Assembly (NCBI RefSeq): GCF_000705555.1
Contig: NZ_JMQN01000011.1
Location: 1-64,000, forward strand
Source: Marinobacterium lacunae
GTDB lineage: Bacteria; Pseudomonadota; Gammaproteobacteria; Pseudomonadales; Balneatricaceae
DNA length: 64,000 nt
Direction: 5' to 3'
The translations under genes and the position numbers were made by a program. Positions 27,671 through 36,913 of the stretch are shown here, piece by piece. Below the pieces are notes generated by a model. It was given only the letters and a program-made list of their open reading frames with translations. It was not told the DNA's origin and ran no database searches. Each line of letters begins with the position of its first letter. Positions within the stretch are counted from its first letter, which is position 1.

Positions 27671-28855
27671 TTAATGCGTATAGGGTCTGGTCAGCGTGCA
27701 GTCCGGATTGAGTCGAACACCGAACCCCGGCTTATCCAGCTCTGTTGACTTCATGCGACCATTAACCGGTACCGGCTCATCCAGCAGAAGCGGATTGAAC
27801 ATCGGCACTACCTTATCCGCTTTGGGCGCCATCATCAGAAACTCCGCGAACGGGCTGTTCTGCCGGGTAATCACGAAGTGATAGCTGTACACCGACGAGC
27901 CATGCGGCACCACCAATACATTGTGTGCATCTGCTAACGCCGATATTTTGATGAGCTCGGTTATGCCACCACACCATCCCACATCCGGCTGAATCAGGTC
28001 ACAGCATCCCATCTCCATCAGCATCCGGAAGCCCCAGCGGGTTGCTTCGTGCTCCCCGGTGGTGACCATCATGCCTTTAGGCGCCTGCTTGCGCAGTTCG
28101 GCATAACCCCAGTAATCATCCGGCGGCAGGCACTCTTCAATCCACTTCAGGCCGTATTCCTTGGCCGCGTGTGCAAGTCGGGTCGCATAGTTCAGATCCA
28201 GACTCATCCAGCAATCAAACATCAGCCAGAAATCATCACCAACCCGCTCACGCATGGTAGCGAGATTGGCGATGGTTTTTTTCAATCCCTCTTCGCCATC
28301 GGAAGGCCCATATTGCAGCGGCATTTTGCCACCGATAAAGCCCATCTTTTTCGCTAGATCCGGCCGGGCTCCAGTTGCATAGAACTGCAGTTCGTCACGC
28401 ACAGCACCACCGAGCATTTCGTAAACCGGCTCATTACGGATCTTGCCGAGCAGATCCCAAAGTGCGAGGTCTACACCCGATATTGTGTTCAGCACTATGC
28501 CCTTACGGCCGTAGTAAAGCGTGCCATTGAACATCTGGTCCCAGATTTTCTCGATATCCGTAACCTTGGCGCCCTCGACAAAGCGAGCCAGGTGCTTTTC
28601 TACAATAAAGGCTCCAAGCTCCCCCCCTGTTGTGACGGCAAACCCGACCGTACCGTCACTTGCCTCGACTTCCACAACGAGAGTACCCAAAACATTGATG
28701 CCAAAACTCTGGCGGCTCTGCTTGTACTGCGGATATTTGCTCATCGGTGTGCAAATGTGATCGTCGATCCAGTGCCCGTCACCCTGATCGTGATAATCTG
28801 CGCCCCCGCCTCGAACAACAAATGCGCGTACATGTTTGATAACAGGAATACTCAT
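27671..28855 (-). CDS. rhmD: L-rhamnonate dehydratase RhmD
   Basis: The 394-residue enolase-superfamily protein matches E. coli RhmD (YfaW) throughout. Shared stretches include [74 protein letters not shown] and [12 protein letters not shown]. Metal ligands are visible as the Asp of MFDCWMS, the Glu of IEECLPP and the Glu of TTGEHE. The His of VPHGSSVYS is the catalytic general acid/base. It removes water from L-rhamnonate to give 2-keto-3-deoxy-L-rhamnonate. The spacing to dctM is 19 bases, so it is co-transcribed with the transporter. Confidence 0.95.
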   Translation of the reverse strand: MSIPVIKHVRAFVVRGGGADYHDQGDGHWIDDHICTPMSKYPQYKQSRQSFGINVLGTLVVEVEASDGTVGFAVTTGGELGAFIVEKHLARFVEGAKVTDIEKIWDQMFNGTLYYGRKGIVLNTISGVDLALWDLLGKIRNEPVYEMLGGAVRDELQFYATGARPDLAKKMGFIGGKMPLQYGPSDGEEGLKKTIANLATMRERVGDDFWLMFDCWMSLDLNYATRLAHAAKEYGLKWIEECLPPDDYWGYAELRKQAPKGMMVTTGEHEATRWGFRMLMEMGCCDLIQPDVGWCGGITELIKISALADAHNVLVVPHGSSVYSYHFVITRQNSPFAEFLMMAPKADKVVPMFNPLLLDEPVPVNGRMKSTELDKPGFGVRLNPDCTLTRPYTH

Positions 28856-28874
28856 ATTATTACCCTTCGTATTA

Positions 28875-30191
28875 TTAATAGCTGGATAGCTGCTGAGGTA
28901 GCCAAAGCGCTATATCGGGGAAAGCCATAACCAAGCCAAGCGCGACCATTTGGAGCACAATAAATGGCAGAACTCCGCGGAATATATCCATGAGTGAAAC
29001 TTCTGGAGGCGCAACACTTTTCAGATAGAAACAGGCGGGGCCAAAAGGTGGTGATATAAAGGATATCTGCATATTCATACAGAACAGAACACCGAACCAA
29101 ACAGGATCCAGACCCATGGATTTTATGATGGGTATAAATATTGGCATGGTCAGGATCAAAATACCGATCCAATCCATAAACATACCCAGAACAGCCAGAA
29201 TCACCATCATGATGATAACGACAATGATCGGAGCAAACGGCAGTCCCTGCATAAGCCCACTGAGGTAGCGCGACCCACCCATGATGTTGAATATGCCGAT
29301 CAGCGCTGTGGCTCCAAGGCTTAGCCAGAACAGTTTTCCGCAGGTTTTAAGTGTCTCATCCAGAGACTCTTTCAGTGATTTTTTGGTCAGCAACCCGCGT
29401 TTGATAACCATCGCGAACGTAGCGATGCATCCCATCGCGGCAGCTTCCGTCACCGAGCTTATGCCACCGTAAATGCTGCCCAGCACCCACAGCGCTATAA
29501 GACCAGGCGCAATCAGACTCTTGAGGGTCCGCAACTTGTCGCGAAAACTCAGCACCTCCTCTTCCGGAAGCGCCGGCCCCTGTTCGGGCTTGAACTTGCA
29601 CAGGACGAAGATATAGACCATGTAAAGACCCGAGAGCAGCAATCCCGGCAGCAATGTGGCCTTGAAGAGATCCCCTGTAGATACCCCAGCGGTCACGCCA
29701 TACATGATCAGGACAATGCTTGGAGGAATCATGGTCCCCAGCGCTCCGCCGGCGGCGATCGTACCCACGGCCAAGTGCTTGTTGTAGTTCAGGCGCAGCA
29801 GTTGCGGCAACGCGACCAAACCCAACATGACGGTTTCCCCACCGACTATGCCGGTGATGGCCGCGAGCAGTACCGCTACAAACATGGTTTGTATGGCAAC
29901 ACCACCGCGCAGACGTCCCGACCATACATACATGGCATTGAACAGATCACGGGCAACACCTGAGCGCTCCATGAAGGCGGCCATCAATACGAACATCGGC
30001 ACGGCCAGTAAAGCAGGCTCGGTCACGAACGAGTACATGCGTGCTGCGATCAACGTGATGCCATCAGGACCGATCACGAGCAACGTGGTTACGATGGCGA
30101 TCGCCATCGTAATGAAGGCAAGCGGCAAACCCAGCGCCATCATGGCAACCATGCTGCCCAGAATGCCTAGTGTGGCAAATTGAACCGACAT
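28875..30191 (-). CDS. dctM: TRAP transporter large permease (DctM)
   Basis: The 438-residue DctM-family protein has about 12 hydrophobic segments. Visible motifs are [74 protein letters not shown] and [25 protein letters not shown]. It forms the transport channel that uses a sodium gradient to take up an organic acid delivered by DctP. Located directly upstream of rhmD, it probably imports L-rhamnonate or a related aldonate. Its ATG overlaps the dctQ stop by one base. Confidence 0.93.
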   Translation of the reverse strand: MSVQFATLGILGSMVAMMALGLPLAFITMAIAIVTTLLVIGPDGITLIAARMYSFVTEPALLAVPMFVLMAAFMERSGVARDLFNAMYVWSGRLRGGVAIQTMFVAVLLAAITGIVGGETVMLGLVALPQLLRLNYNKHLAVGTIAAGGALGTMIPPSIVLIMYGVTAGVSTGDLFKATLLPGLLLSGLYMVYIFVLCKFKPEQGPALPEEEVLSFRDKLRTLKSLIAPGLIALWVLGSIYGGISSVTEAAAMGCIATFAMVIKRGLLTKKSLKESLDETLKTCGKLFWLSLGATALIGIFNIMGGSRYLSGLMQGLPFAPIIVVIIMMVILAVLGMFMDWIGILILTMPIFIPIIKSMGLDPVWFGVLFCMNMQISFISPPFGPACFYLKSVAPPEVSLMDIFRGVLPFIVLQMVALGLVMAFPDIALWLPQQLSSY

Positions 30192-30682
30192 TATTCAGCC
30201 TCCGGATTGGCGTTACCGATCAGATCCGAAACGAAGTTACAGGTCGCCTGAAGTGTCATCATTACTGCGCTCAAGGTAATGAGCGGCTTCAGTAATGCAG
30301 GAATCGGAACATCCCAACCACTGCCGGTCGTTTCCCAACTGCTGAAAGCGGTCCAGCCAAAAGACCATCCGGCCCAGGCCACACACGCACACACCACTGA
30401 GCAAAACAAGCTATTGAACAGATCGAGGCGGTCCTGCCATCTTTCGCTCAGCATGTGATGAAAAGCTGTTATAGCGATATGATCACGTTGCTGTAGAACA
30501 AAAGAGCCAGACAGAATAATCGCAGAGGCCGATAGCGCGATGCTCAAGTCATACACCCATATAGTGGGTGCATTAAATACATAGCGCATGGCCACTTCAT
30601 AACCGGTAATTAAAACGCTGATCAGGAAGAACCAAGAAACTAACTGACCTATCTTTATCGATAGATAGCTGATAAATCTCAT
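30191..30682 (-). CDS. dctQ: TRAP transporter small permease (DctQ)
   Basis: The roughly 163-residue protein has four membrane helices and the DctQ motifs YEVAMRYVFNAPTIWVYDLSIALS and FVLQQRDHIAITAFHHML. It pairs with DctM in the membrane part of the TRAP system. I take the ATG at 30682 as start because GGAGAGG precedes it by six bases; a GTG seven codons earlier is possible. Confidence 0.9.
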   Translation of the reverse strand: MRFISYLSIKIGQLVSWFFLISVLITGYEVAMRYVFNAPTIWVYDLSIALSASAIILSGSFVLQQRDHIAITAFHHMLSERWQDRLDLFNSLFCSVVCACVAWAGWSFGWTAFSSWETTGSGWDVPIPALLKPLITLSAVMMTLQATCNFVSDLIGNANPEAE

Positions 30683-30702
30683 AAAGACCTCTCCATTATT
30701 CA

Positions 30703-30720
30703 CCGGGCCCGTCGGCCCGG
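30703..30720. other. Perfect hairpin between dctP and dctQ
   Basis: Arms CCGGGCC and GGCCCGG enclose a four-base loop. No T tract follows on the minus strand. Such hairpins after a binding-protein gene commonly stabilise the upstream mRNA end and allow more binding protein than permease; that role is inferred. Confidence 0.5.
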
Positions 30721-30750
30721 CGAATAAAAACCCATTTGCAGGTTTTATGC

Positions 30751-31773
30751 TTACAGCAGGCCGAGACGTTTCATGAAAGCAACATGAGACTCATATGCTT
30801 GCTTGGCCAGATCGGACTGTTCAGCTGCTTCAGACCATACTTCCTTGGCGATATCGCGCATTTTTGCTTTTTCTTCCTGCGACCAGTAGATCGGCTCGAC
30901 CCCTTTATTGCGATCTGCCTTCATGACATCTCCGCGAGACACCATATCCTGAAGATTGATTTGAACCGTAAGGTCTCGATAAGCAGTTGTAATGATCTGC
31001 TGAATATCCTTGGGCTGGGCATCCCACTTTTTCTGACTCACCGACATCGACAGAACTGGCAAAGAATGGAAGTCAACGATCGGGTACTTGGCAATATCGT
31101 GATACCCCGCATCGCTGTTCATGACGTAGCTGCTGGCGTCGGCGGCATCGATCACGCCTTTCTCGAGGGCAGAGTAGATATCAGCCATACCCATGTTGAC
31201 CGGAGAGGCATCCATCTTGGCAAAGATGTTCGATGCCAGCCCCGACGGAGCTCGTACCTTGATGCCTGCCATATCCTCAACCGAGCGAATAGGCTTTTTC
31301 GAGATCAGCGACTCGATACCGGCGTTGGAACAACCAACGAAGTGGATATTAAATTTGTCATAGGCTTGCTGGAACAGCTCCTTGCCGCCGCCGAACTCAC
31401 ACCATGCAAAGGCCTGGGTCCAGTTTTCGTACCCGCCTACCAAGTCAGAGAGCATGGCGAAACCTTTGTCCCTTCCCGCGAAGTACGCAGGCGATGTGAT
31501 ATCGCCATCAATGATGCCGTAACCAATTGCATCAATGGTTTCATTGGGAGGAACCACCGAACCACCCGGCAACAACTCAAGGCGCAAACGCCCACCGAGC
31601 ATTTCGTTAACGTTGTTCACCCAGCTCTGCTCGGCCTGAAAAACGATATGGCCCGTGGGCAAATGACTTTGAATCTTCCACACCTCTTCAGCCTGGGCAC
31701 TGACTGACAACGCGCTTAATACCACGCCGGAAACTATGCACTTAACGCCGTTAAATCGGTTGTTAACCATCAT
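30751..31773 (-). CDS. dctP: TRAP transporter substrate-binding protein (DctP)
   Basis: The roughly 340-residue periplasmic protein has a signal peptide ending around SALSVSAQA. The mature part has TRAP features: KIQSHLPTGHIVF, the conserved Arg in GIKVRAPSGLASNIFAK that binds the substrate carboxylate, and GMADIYSALEKGVIDAADASS. It delivers substrate to DctQM. The adjacent rhmD, rhmA and aldA imply an L-rhamnonate-like sugar acid, but the ligand cannot be read directly. The start is one of two adjacent ATGs (31773 or 31770) after GGAG; an upstream ATG at 31788 lacks a ribosome binding site. Confidence 0.92.
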   Translation of the reverse strand: MMVNNRFNGVKCIVSGVVLSALSVSAQAEEVWKIQSHLPTGHIVFQAEQSWVNNVNEMLGGRLRLELLPGGSVVPPNETIDAIGYGIIDGDITSPAYFAGRDKGFAMLSDLVGGYENWTQAFAWCEFGGGKELFQQAYDKFNIHFVGCSNAGIESLISKKPIRSVEDMAGIKVRAPSGLASNIFAKMDASPVNMGMADIYSALEKGVIDAADASSYVMNSDAGYHDIAKYPIVDFHSLPVLSMSVSQKKWDAQPKDIQQIITTAYRDLTVQINLQDMVSRGDVMKADRNKGVEPIYWSQEEKAKMRDIAKEVWSEAAEQSDLAKQAYESHVAFMKRLGLL

Positions 31774-31822
31774 GTTCTCCACGTTCATTTATATTAGTTG
31801 TTACCTTAGGGAGATAGTCTAA

Positions 31823-31883
31823 CCTGTCTGACAAGTTATACTGTGTTTACTATTTAGCTTCACCCCGCTATTCTTGTCAACAA
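31823..31883 (-). promoter_or_regulatory. Promoter/operator region of the rhamnonate operon
   Basis: Two TTGT...ACA-type dyads lie here: CCTGTCTGACAAG (31823-31835) and CTTGTCAACAA (31873-31883). The second overlaps a good -35 box (TTGACA on the minus strand) with weak -10 candidates (CTAAAT or TATAAC) downstream, and the first follows the -10 region. This is the normal place for a repressor of the GntR/FadR family, such as the one encoded divergently at 32014. The operator assignment is inferred. Confidence 0.4.
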
Positions 31884-32013
31884 CATCGTGGCGAAACCGC
31901 ACTATCGATTTTCATCGGCGCCCTGTATCAAGGAACGTTCAGGCTGCGCGGCAAACACCGAGTCATGGAGATGTGTGCAACATCTCCCGAGAAGAGGCAA
32001 TCAATAGATCAAA

Positions 32014-32733
32014 ATGGAAAATTTTCTATCCAGCGCTGAGATAGGCCCTATCGAACGGGAGTCGATTGCCGAAAAGGTAGTCGATCGCATCCTTAACCTG
32101 ATTCAAGCGGGCAACCTTAAACCCGGTGACAAGCTGCCCTCCGAGAAAGAGTTGATGGCAGTCTTCAATGTGAGCCGCCCAACACTCAGGGAAGCACTGC
32201 GGGCGCTGTCTATTCTGGGCATTACCGCTACCCGAAAAGGTGGCGGTAGCTACATCTCCGACTTGCGTGCGAAAGATCTGCTAAAGCCTTTGGAGTTTTT
32301 TGTTTCCATAGAAGACAAAAGTATCCCTGACATTTTCGAATGCCGTCGAATACTTGAATGCGAAATGGTGGCCAAGGCAGCAGCCAAGGTCACTGATGAC
32401 AATATCGAAGAGTTCGAACGTTTGATCGCCATTCAGAAAGATGCCGTCGATGATCCAGTTGCCTTCCGAATCTCCGATCAAAAGTTTCATGAACTTCTGG
32501 CAACCGTAGCAGGCAATGCTGTGCTATCGCGACTTGCCGACGGCATGTACAACATCGCAATGGACGCTCGACGCAAGGCGACTGAGATAGACGGTGTTCT
32601 TCCTCAAAGCATTCAGGATCATCAGGCGATTGTCGATGCATTGAAACTCAGAGATGCCGATCAAGCCGCTGCCGCAATGAAAACTCACTTGGAAAACATT
32701 GAGAAATCGACGCTTCTGGCACTCTCACAGTAG
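32014..32733 (+). CDS. FadR-family (GntR, FCD domain) transcriptional regulator
   Basis: The 239-residue protein has an N-terminal winged helix (NLKPGDKLPSEKELMAVF, then NVSRPTLREALRALSILG) and a C-terminal all-helical FCD ligand domain. The metal-binding acidic and histidine residues are recognisable (DQKFHELLATVAGN and the QSIQDHQAIVDAL helix). Members of this branch control sugar-acid genes. It is divergent from the TRAP/rhmD operon and is probably its repressor, released by rhamnonate or a pathway intermediate. In E. coli the corresponding regulator RhmR is of the unrelated IclR type, so the circuit here differs. Confidence 0.9.
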   Translation: MENFLSSAEIGPIERESIAEKVVDRILNLIQAGNLKPGDKLPSEKELMAVFNVSRPTLREALRALSILGITATRKGGGSYISDLRAKDLLKPLEFFVSIEDKSIPDIFECRRILECEMVAKAAAKVTDDNIEEFERLIAIQKDAVDDPVAFRISDQKFHELLATVAGNAVLSRLADGMYNIAMDARRKATEIDGVLPQSIQDHQAIVDALKLRDADQAAAAMKTHLENIEKSTLLALSQ

Positions 32734-32749
32734 CCCTGTCATTGAGGAT

Positions 32750-32783
32750 CGTGGTGAAGCCCATACATGACAACTTCACCACG
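32750..32783 (+). other. Inverted repeat after the FadR-type regulator gene
   Basis: Perfect ten-base arms CGTGGTGAAG and CTTCACCACG enclose a 14-base loop, 17 bases after the regulator stop. No T run follows, so it may be a Rho-assisted terminator or an mRNA end protector. Confidence 0.4.
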
Positions 32784-32875
32784 GCCTATTGCTACACCTC
32801 TATTGTTCCATCAACACATTCCCGGCATGCTTGGTGCTCCGTATTCAATTGGCCTGCCACACCCCGGACACTCCA

Positions 32876-33322
32876 ATGACAGACAGCACTCAACACGACA
32901 CGGCCCCAGCCTACGGTACAGGCGATGCGACGTATCAAGCCGCCGGGGGCATCGAGGGTATTACCGCTCTGGTTGATCGATTCTATGCGTTGATGGGCAC
33001 ACTGCCCGAGGCGGCTACGCTCCGCGCGATGCATCCGGAGGATCTCTCAGGCTCCAAGCGCAAACTGGCGTACTTCCTCTCTGGATGGATGGGCGGCCCG
33101 AAGCTGTCCAAGGAGCACTTTGGCCCTATCACCATCCCGGAGGCACACAAGCACTTTCCGGTGGATATGCAGAGTAAAGAGGCGTGGTTGCTGTGTATGG
33201 AACGGGCCCTGATCGAGCTTGACTACCCCGAGGCGTTTCGCCGCTATCTGATGAAACAACTGGCCGTGCCCGCCGAGGTAATTCGCGCTCGGGCGGAGAT
33301 GGAAGCGCGCAACCGCAGCTAA
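32876..33322 (+). CDS. Group II truncated haemoglobin
   Basis: The 148-residue protein is a 2/2 globin of the trHbO type. It shows AAGGIEGITALVDRFYALMGT (helices A/B with the FY pair) and LSGSKRKLAYFLSGWMGGP. The proximal histidine lies in the EAHKHFPVDMQ stretch, and the group II tryptophan is in EAWLLCMERAL. Such proteins bind O2 or NO and are linked to oxidative and nitrosative stress. I start it at the ATG at 32876, since the upstream part of the open frame (from 32789) has no globin similarity, though its ribosome binding site is weak. Confidence 0.9.
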   Translation: MTDSTQHDTAPAYGTGDATYQAAGGIEGITALVDRFYALMGTLPEAATLRAMHPEDLSGSKRKLAYFLSGWMGGPKLSKEHFGPITIPEAHKHFPVDMQSKEAWLLCMERALIELDYPEAFRRYLMKQLAVPAEVIRARAEMEARNRS

Positions 33323-33347
33323 GTTGGCGGTGAAATACGGCAGGTAC

Positions 33348-33378
33348 AAAAAAGCCAGTCTAAATGACTGGCTTTTTT
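33348..33378. terminator. Bidirectional terminator between globin and Tim44-like genes
   Basis: The stem GCCAGTC/GACTGGC with a five-base loop is flanked by six A on the left and six T on the right, so it can terminate transcripts arriving from both convergent genes. Confidence 0.9.
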
Positions 33379-33397
33379 GTATTGCTGTTGTGCCCGA

Positions 33398-34276
33398 TTA
33401 CTTCGGTTGTTCGATACCGACGATGAACCAGTCGGCGTTCTCAACGCTCATATCACGACTCAGATGCCAGATTTCGCTGAATTCAGCCGTACCGCTTTGT
33501 TCATCTTCGCGCAGCCAACCGTAGAAGTGCAGGCTGACAATCACCTGGCTCTGCTCGTCGATGAAGTTGATCAGATCAGCCATAACCGATACCACTTCGG
33601 TGTTCTGGCGCTCAGGGAAACGGCCACGCTGGGCTTTCAGTTCTTCGAACAGTTCGGGTGTGGTGTAGCTGCTAAGCTCGTCCCAGTTGCTCTCATCCCA
33701 GGCTTTCTGCAGGCCGGTAAAATGGGCGCAGGCCTGTTCGAGAAACGCCTTCTTATTGAACCACTCCGGCAGTTCCAGCTCCGGTTCGGACAGCGAGCTG
33801 CCGATACCACCGTCAAATACCGGCGGCTGCGGCACGTCGGCCTGCTGACGCCACTGCTGCGTATCCTGCCCCTGCTCTGTCCCCATACCGGCATAGGCGG
33901 GTTGCGACTGACGCCGTCCGGCAAACATTTTGTACAACAGGAAACCCACCAGTCCGATCAGTAGGATATCCATCAACTGGATGCCTTCGAAGGCTCCGCC
34001 GAAAAACAGTGCGCCCAACAAGCCACCGGCCAGCAACCCGCCCATCATGCCTCCAAAACCGGAACGACGTGGTGCTGTGGTCGTCTGGGTCGGCGTTGTG
34101 GTGGTGGATTGAGCATCCTGCTGCTTGTTGTAGGTGGGCGAAGGCGACACCTTTTTGGGCGCCGTATAGCTTTTGCCCAGTGAGAAACCACCGCCGAGGC
34201 GTTTGGCCTGAACCTCCTCTACCGGTATCAGAAAGCTAAGCAGAATCACGAGGAAACTGGTCGTCAGGGTACGCAT
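33398..34276 (-). CDS. Tim44-like domain membrane protein
   Basis: The 292-residue protein has a signal peptide (LLSFLIPVEEVQA), a low-complexity Thr/Gln/Pro linker (about residues 40-70), and a glycine-rich membrane region (MMGGLLAGGLLGALFFGG and ILLIGLVGFLLYKMF). A C-terminal Tim44-like domain follows (LEQACAHFTGLQKAWDESNWDEL, WLREDEQSGTAEFSEIWHL). The family is common in proteobacteria; some members affect membrane protein assembly, but the role here is not known. It is a single gene behind its own terminator. Confidence 0.87.
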   Translation of the reverse strand: MRTLTTSFLVILLSFLIPVEEVQAKRLGGGFSLGKSYTAPKKVSPSPTYNKQQDAQSTTTTPTQTTTAPRRSGFGGMMGGLLAGGLLGALFFGGAFEGIQLMDILLIGLVGFLLYKMFAGRRQSQPAYAGMGTEQGQDTQQWRQQADVPQPPVFDGGIGSSLSEPELELPEWFNKKAFLEQACAHFTGLQKAWDESNWDELSSYTTPELFEELKAQRGRFPERQNTEVVSVMADLINFIDEQSQVIVSLHFYGWLREDEQSGTAEFSEIWHLSRDMSVENADWFIVGIEQPK

Positions 34277-34312
34277 TGAATCTCCTTACAAAGTTGTATG
34301 TCCGATGCGCTT

Positions 34313-35212
34313 CTACGTGCGCTTGGGTTGCAGCTTACCGATTGTCTGCGACAAAGTCGCTAAGTAGATACCGGTAAAGATAAGGCCCATACCCACTGCG
34401 TGATAGAGGTGTAGGGTGTCGCCAAGAAACAGTACCGACAACACCACACCGAACAGCGGCATCAGGTGGATAAATAGACCGGCCTTGGCCGCGCCCAGTT
34501 CCGCCACGCCGCGATTCCAGAACAGATAGGCCAGTATCGATGGAAATACCGCCATATAGGCCACAACCGCAACTACAGACGGTGACCAATCCACCGTTAT
34601 CGCGCTTCCCCCTGAGGTCATCGCAACGGGCGACAGCAGCAGCACGCCGATCAATACGTTGACAGCGAACAGTGTAAATCCGTCGAGTTGCGTCGGCCGC
34701 CAGCGCAAGGCTATCGAGTACAAGGACCAGGTCAGCACCGCCGCACCGACCCAGATATCCCCTCGGTTGAAGCTCAGGTTAAGCAGCATATCGAGGTTCG
34801 CCCGGGTGATAAGCACCGCCACCCCGGCTATGGAGATAAACACCCCCACCCACTGCCGCGGTGTCGTGGGTTCACGTAACAAAAGCGCACTCAACACCAG
34901 AATGACAATCGGTATAGCCGACTGCATCAAGGCGGCATTTGACGCAGTCGTATCCTGCAAGCCGATGAACAGGAAGGTGTTGAAGTTGGCCACACTCAAT
35001 ATCGATAGCACGATGAGTATCGGCAAATGGGCCAGAATCACCTGTCGCTGACGCCAGATTCGGGGCAGTGCCCAGGGCAAGATCAGCACCAGCACCAGCA
35101 CCCAACGCTGAAACGCGAGCATGACAGGCTCGACCTCCATATGTATGGCGCTGGCGGTAACAAGATTCCCGGCCCAGAACAGGATCGTAAGTGTAAGAAA
35201 CAGGTAAGCCAT
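34313..35212 (-). CDS. EamA-family (DMT superfamily) permease
   Basis: The 299-residue protein has ten hydrophobic segments in two EamA repeats of about 140 residues. Repeat features are LFWAGNLVTASAIHMEVEP in the first and VLTWSLYSIALRW and MAVFPSILAYLFWNRGVAELGAAKAGLF in the second. These are drug/metabolite or amino-acid exporters; the substrate is unknown. The ATG overlaps the stop of the channel gene by one base (TAATG), so it is translated with it. Confidence 0.9.
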   Translation of the reverse strand: MAYLFLTLTILFWAGNLVTASAIHMEVEPVMLAFQRWVLVLVLILPWALPRIWRQRQVILAHLPILIVLSILSVANFNTFLFIGLQDTTASNAALMQSAIPIVILVLSALLLREPTTPRQWVGVFISIAGVAVLITRANLDMLLNLSFNRGDIWVGAAVLTWSLYSIALRWRPTQLDGFTLFAVNVLIGVLLLSPVAMTSGGSAITVDWSPSVVAVVAYMAVFPSILAYLFWNRGVAELGAAKAGLFIHLMPLFGVVLSVLFLGDTLHLYHAVGMGLIFTGIYLATLSQTIGKLQPKRT

Positions 35213-36909
35213 TAACGCTCCGTCTTTGCACTGATCCAGCGCTGGATACGGCTTTGCGTAGCATCCTCACCGGTGAGGATATAGTGCAGGGTGTTGTAGT
35301 TGTGGGTGGCCCACTCAAACTTGTCCAGAGCGCTTTTGCGTCCGCAAAACAGGAGCTCATCCTTGGGTTGCAAAAGCGTCAACTCACCGGGCAATGACTT
35401 GAGTTCTCCGTTACGGCGCAGCATAAGCGGGAAGAAATCGAGCGTATCGCGGCGGTCGTGGGGGTTCTTCATCAACGCAATCAGTTTTACCTCGGTCCCC
35501 TCTTCCAACTTGCCCAGAATGGCAGGAGCCTCAATCTCATCAATGCGGATCGACCGACTATCAAGTGCTTCATCGCCCACCATTGCGCTCATGCGATTGA
35601 CCAGCGTATGTGCCCACACCTCATCCTGCTGCATCAGGTGATCGATAAACACCGACAACAGCGGGGTTTTCAGCTGGGCCAGAATCTGTGAGGCGATGAT
35701 CTTACCCGGCTGCATGATGAAGTCGCAGCGGGAGTGGGCAAAGACCAGCTCGTTTGCGCTGAGGTTCTGCCGGACAACCGTGGTGAGTTTCGGATTAAGC
35801 TCACGCGCCGTCATGATGATCGACAGGTTATCGGCATCGTTGGCGGTGCCCGCTACGATACCGACGGCATCCTCTATACCGGCCTGCTGCAGGGTGATCG
35901 CTTCGGTACCGATGCCCAATACCGAGCCGCTCATGCCACTGATACTCTCGGGGTTGGGGTCGATCACTGTAAGCTCTGTCCCCTCCTGTCTCAGGTTGCG
36001 CGCGATATTGCGGCCGAACCGCCCATAGCCGCAGATAATCCAGCGCCCTTTGGAGCGCCGGTAAACACTTGCGAGCGTGCGATGATCCGGGTTCATCAGC
36101 CAATCATACACCAGATGACGATGGGGGCTGTGTGCCGCCAGCGCCACATACTCGGCGTAGGAGCGGAAAGGATCGACAATCATGTCGGTGCCGAACGAGG
36201 CCAGGTTGGCGGTGGTGACATCGTTTTCTGAACGGCTGATCATCCGCCGTTTGGGCATCAGCACCTTGCTGGCGATCGCGACCGCCAGATTGACCTTGTC
36301 GCTGTTGGTCAGCGCCAGTACACCGACACAATGCTTATGCTGTAACCCCGCGTAGTCGAGTATGTCCGGCAGTGACGCATCGGCGCACAGCCCAGGCACT
36401 GGGACGACCAGCCCATCAAGCTCCAGCGCGTCGATTCGATCCTGATCGATATCCACCACCACGGCACGTACACCGTTGTCGATCAGCTCACGCACCACAT
36501 AGCTGCCAGTCACACCGTAACCGCAGATCAGGTAGAAGCGTTCATTGAGCGCATTAACCTCTCTGACAAACCGGCGCAGGCGCAGCAGGCGTGTAAAGCC
36601 TGAATCCTGAAAGACCGCCAGTATGGTCCCGATACCGTACAGCCAGGCGACTACCGATGCGTAGATAGTCACCATCGTCCACATGCGCTGGGCGTTGGTG
36701 AATGCATAGGGGATCTCGCCGAACCCGATGGTCGAGCCCATGAACGAGACAAAATAGAAGGCGTGGAAGAAATCCATGTGCCAGACGTTGCCGTCGTTGT
36801 CCTGCCCCGGTATCAGAGTAAAGCCCAATACCGCCACCGCGTAGACGACGATCAGCGTAATCAGCGGCGCGCGCAGGCGCCGCAGCAGCACATAGAGAAT
36901 ATCGTTCAT
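35212..36909 (-). CDS. Two-TM potassium-channel-like protein with tandem RCK (TrkA_N/TrkA_C) domains
   Basis: The 565-residue protein has helix M1 (about 14-33), a pore loop, helix M2 (about 75-100) and two nucleotide-binding RCK modules. The first contains FYLICGYGVTGSYVVREL and the second WIICGYGRFGRNIARNL with a downstream VIDPNPE. A TrkA_C-like domain lies near the C-terminus (AILGKLEEGTEVKLIAL). The selectivity filter reads TIGFGE (residues 60-65) rather than TVGYGD. Overall it is a ligand-gated K+ channel type in which one polypeptide supplies both RCK domains. It is followed by the overlapping EamA gene and preceded, four bases away, by a small membrane protein gene. Confidence 0.85.
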   Translation of the reverse strand: MNDILYVLLRRLRAPLITLIVVYAVAVLGFTLIPGQDNDGNVWHMDFFHAFYFVSFMGSTIGFGEIPYAFTNAQRMWTMVTIYASVVAWLYGIGTILAVFQDSGFTRLLRLRRFVREVNALNERFYLICGYGVTGSYVVRELIDNGVRAVVVDIDQDRIDALELDGLVVPVPGLCADASLPDILDYAGLQHKHCVGVLALTNSDKVNLAVAIASKVLMPKRRMISRSENDVTTANLASFGTDMIVDPFRSYAEYVALAAHSPHRHLVYDWLMNPDHRTLASVYRRSKGRWIICGYGRFGRNIARNLRQEGTELTVIDPNPESISGMSGSVLGIGTEAITLQQAGIEDAVGIVAGTANDADNLSIIMTARELNPKLTTVVRQNLSANELVFAHSRCDFIMQPGKIIASQILAQLKTPLLSVFIDHLMQQDEVWAHTLVNRMSAMVGDEALDSRSIRIDEIEAPAILGKLEEGTEVKLIALMKNPHDRRDTLDFFPLMLRRNGELKSLPGELTLLQPKDELLFCGRKSALDKFEWATHNYNTLHYILTGEDATQSRIQRWISAKTER

Positions 36910-36913
36910 CGGA

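Noticed and set aside
30736-31707. Plus-strand open frame of 323 codons opposite dctP
   Set aside because: The dctP protein on the minus strand has a clear signal peptide and TRAP motifs; the antisense frame has no family features.
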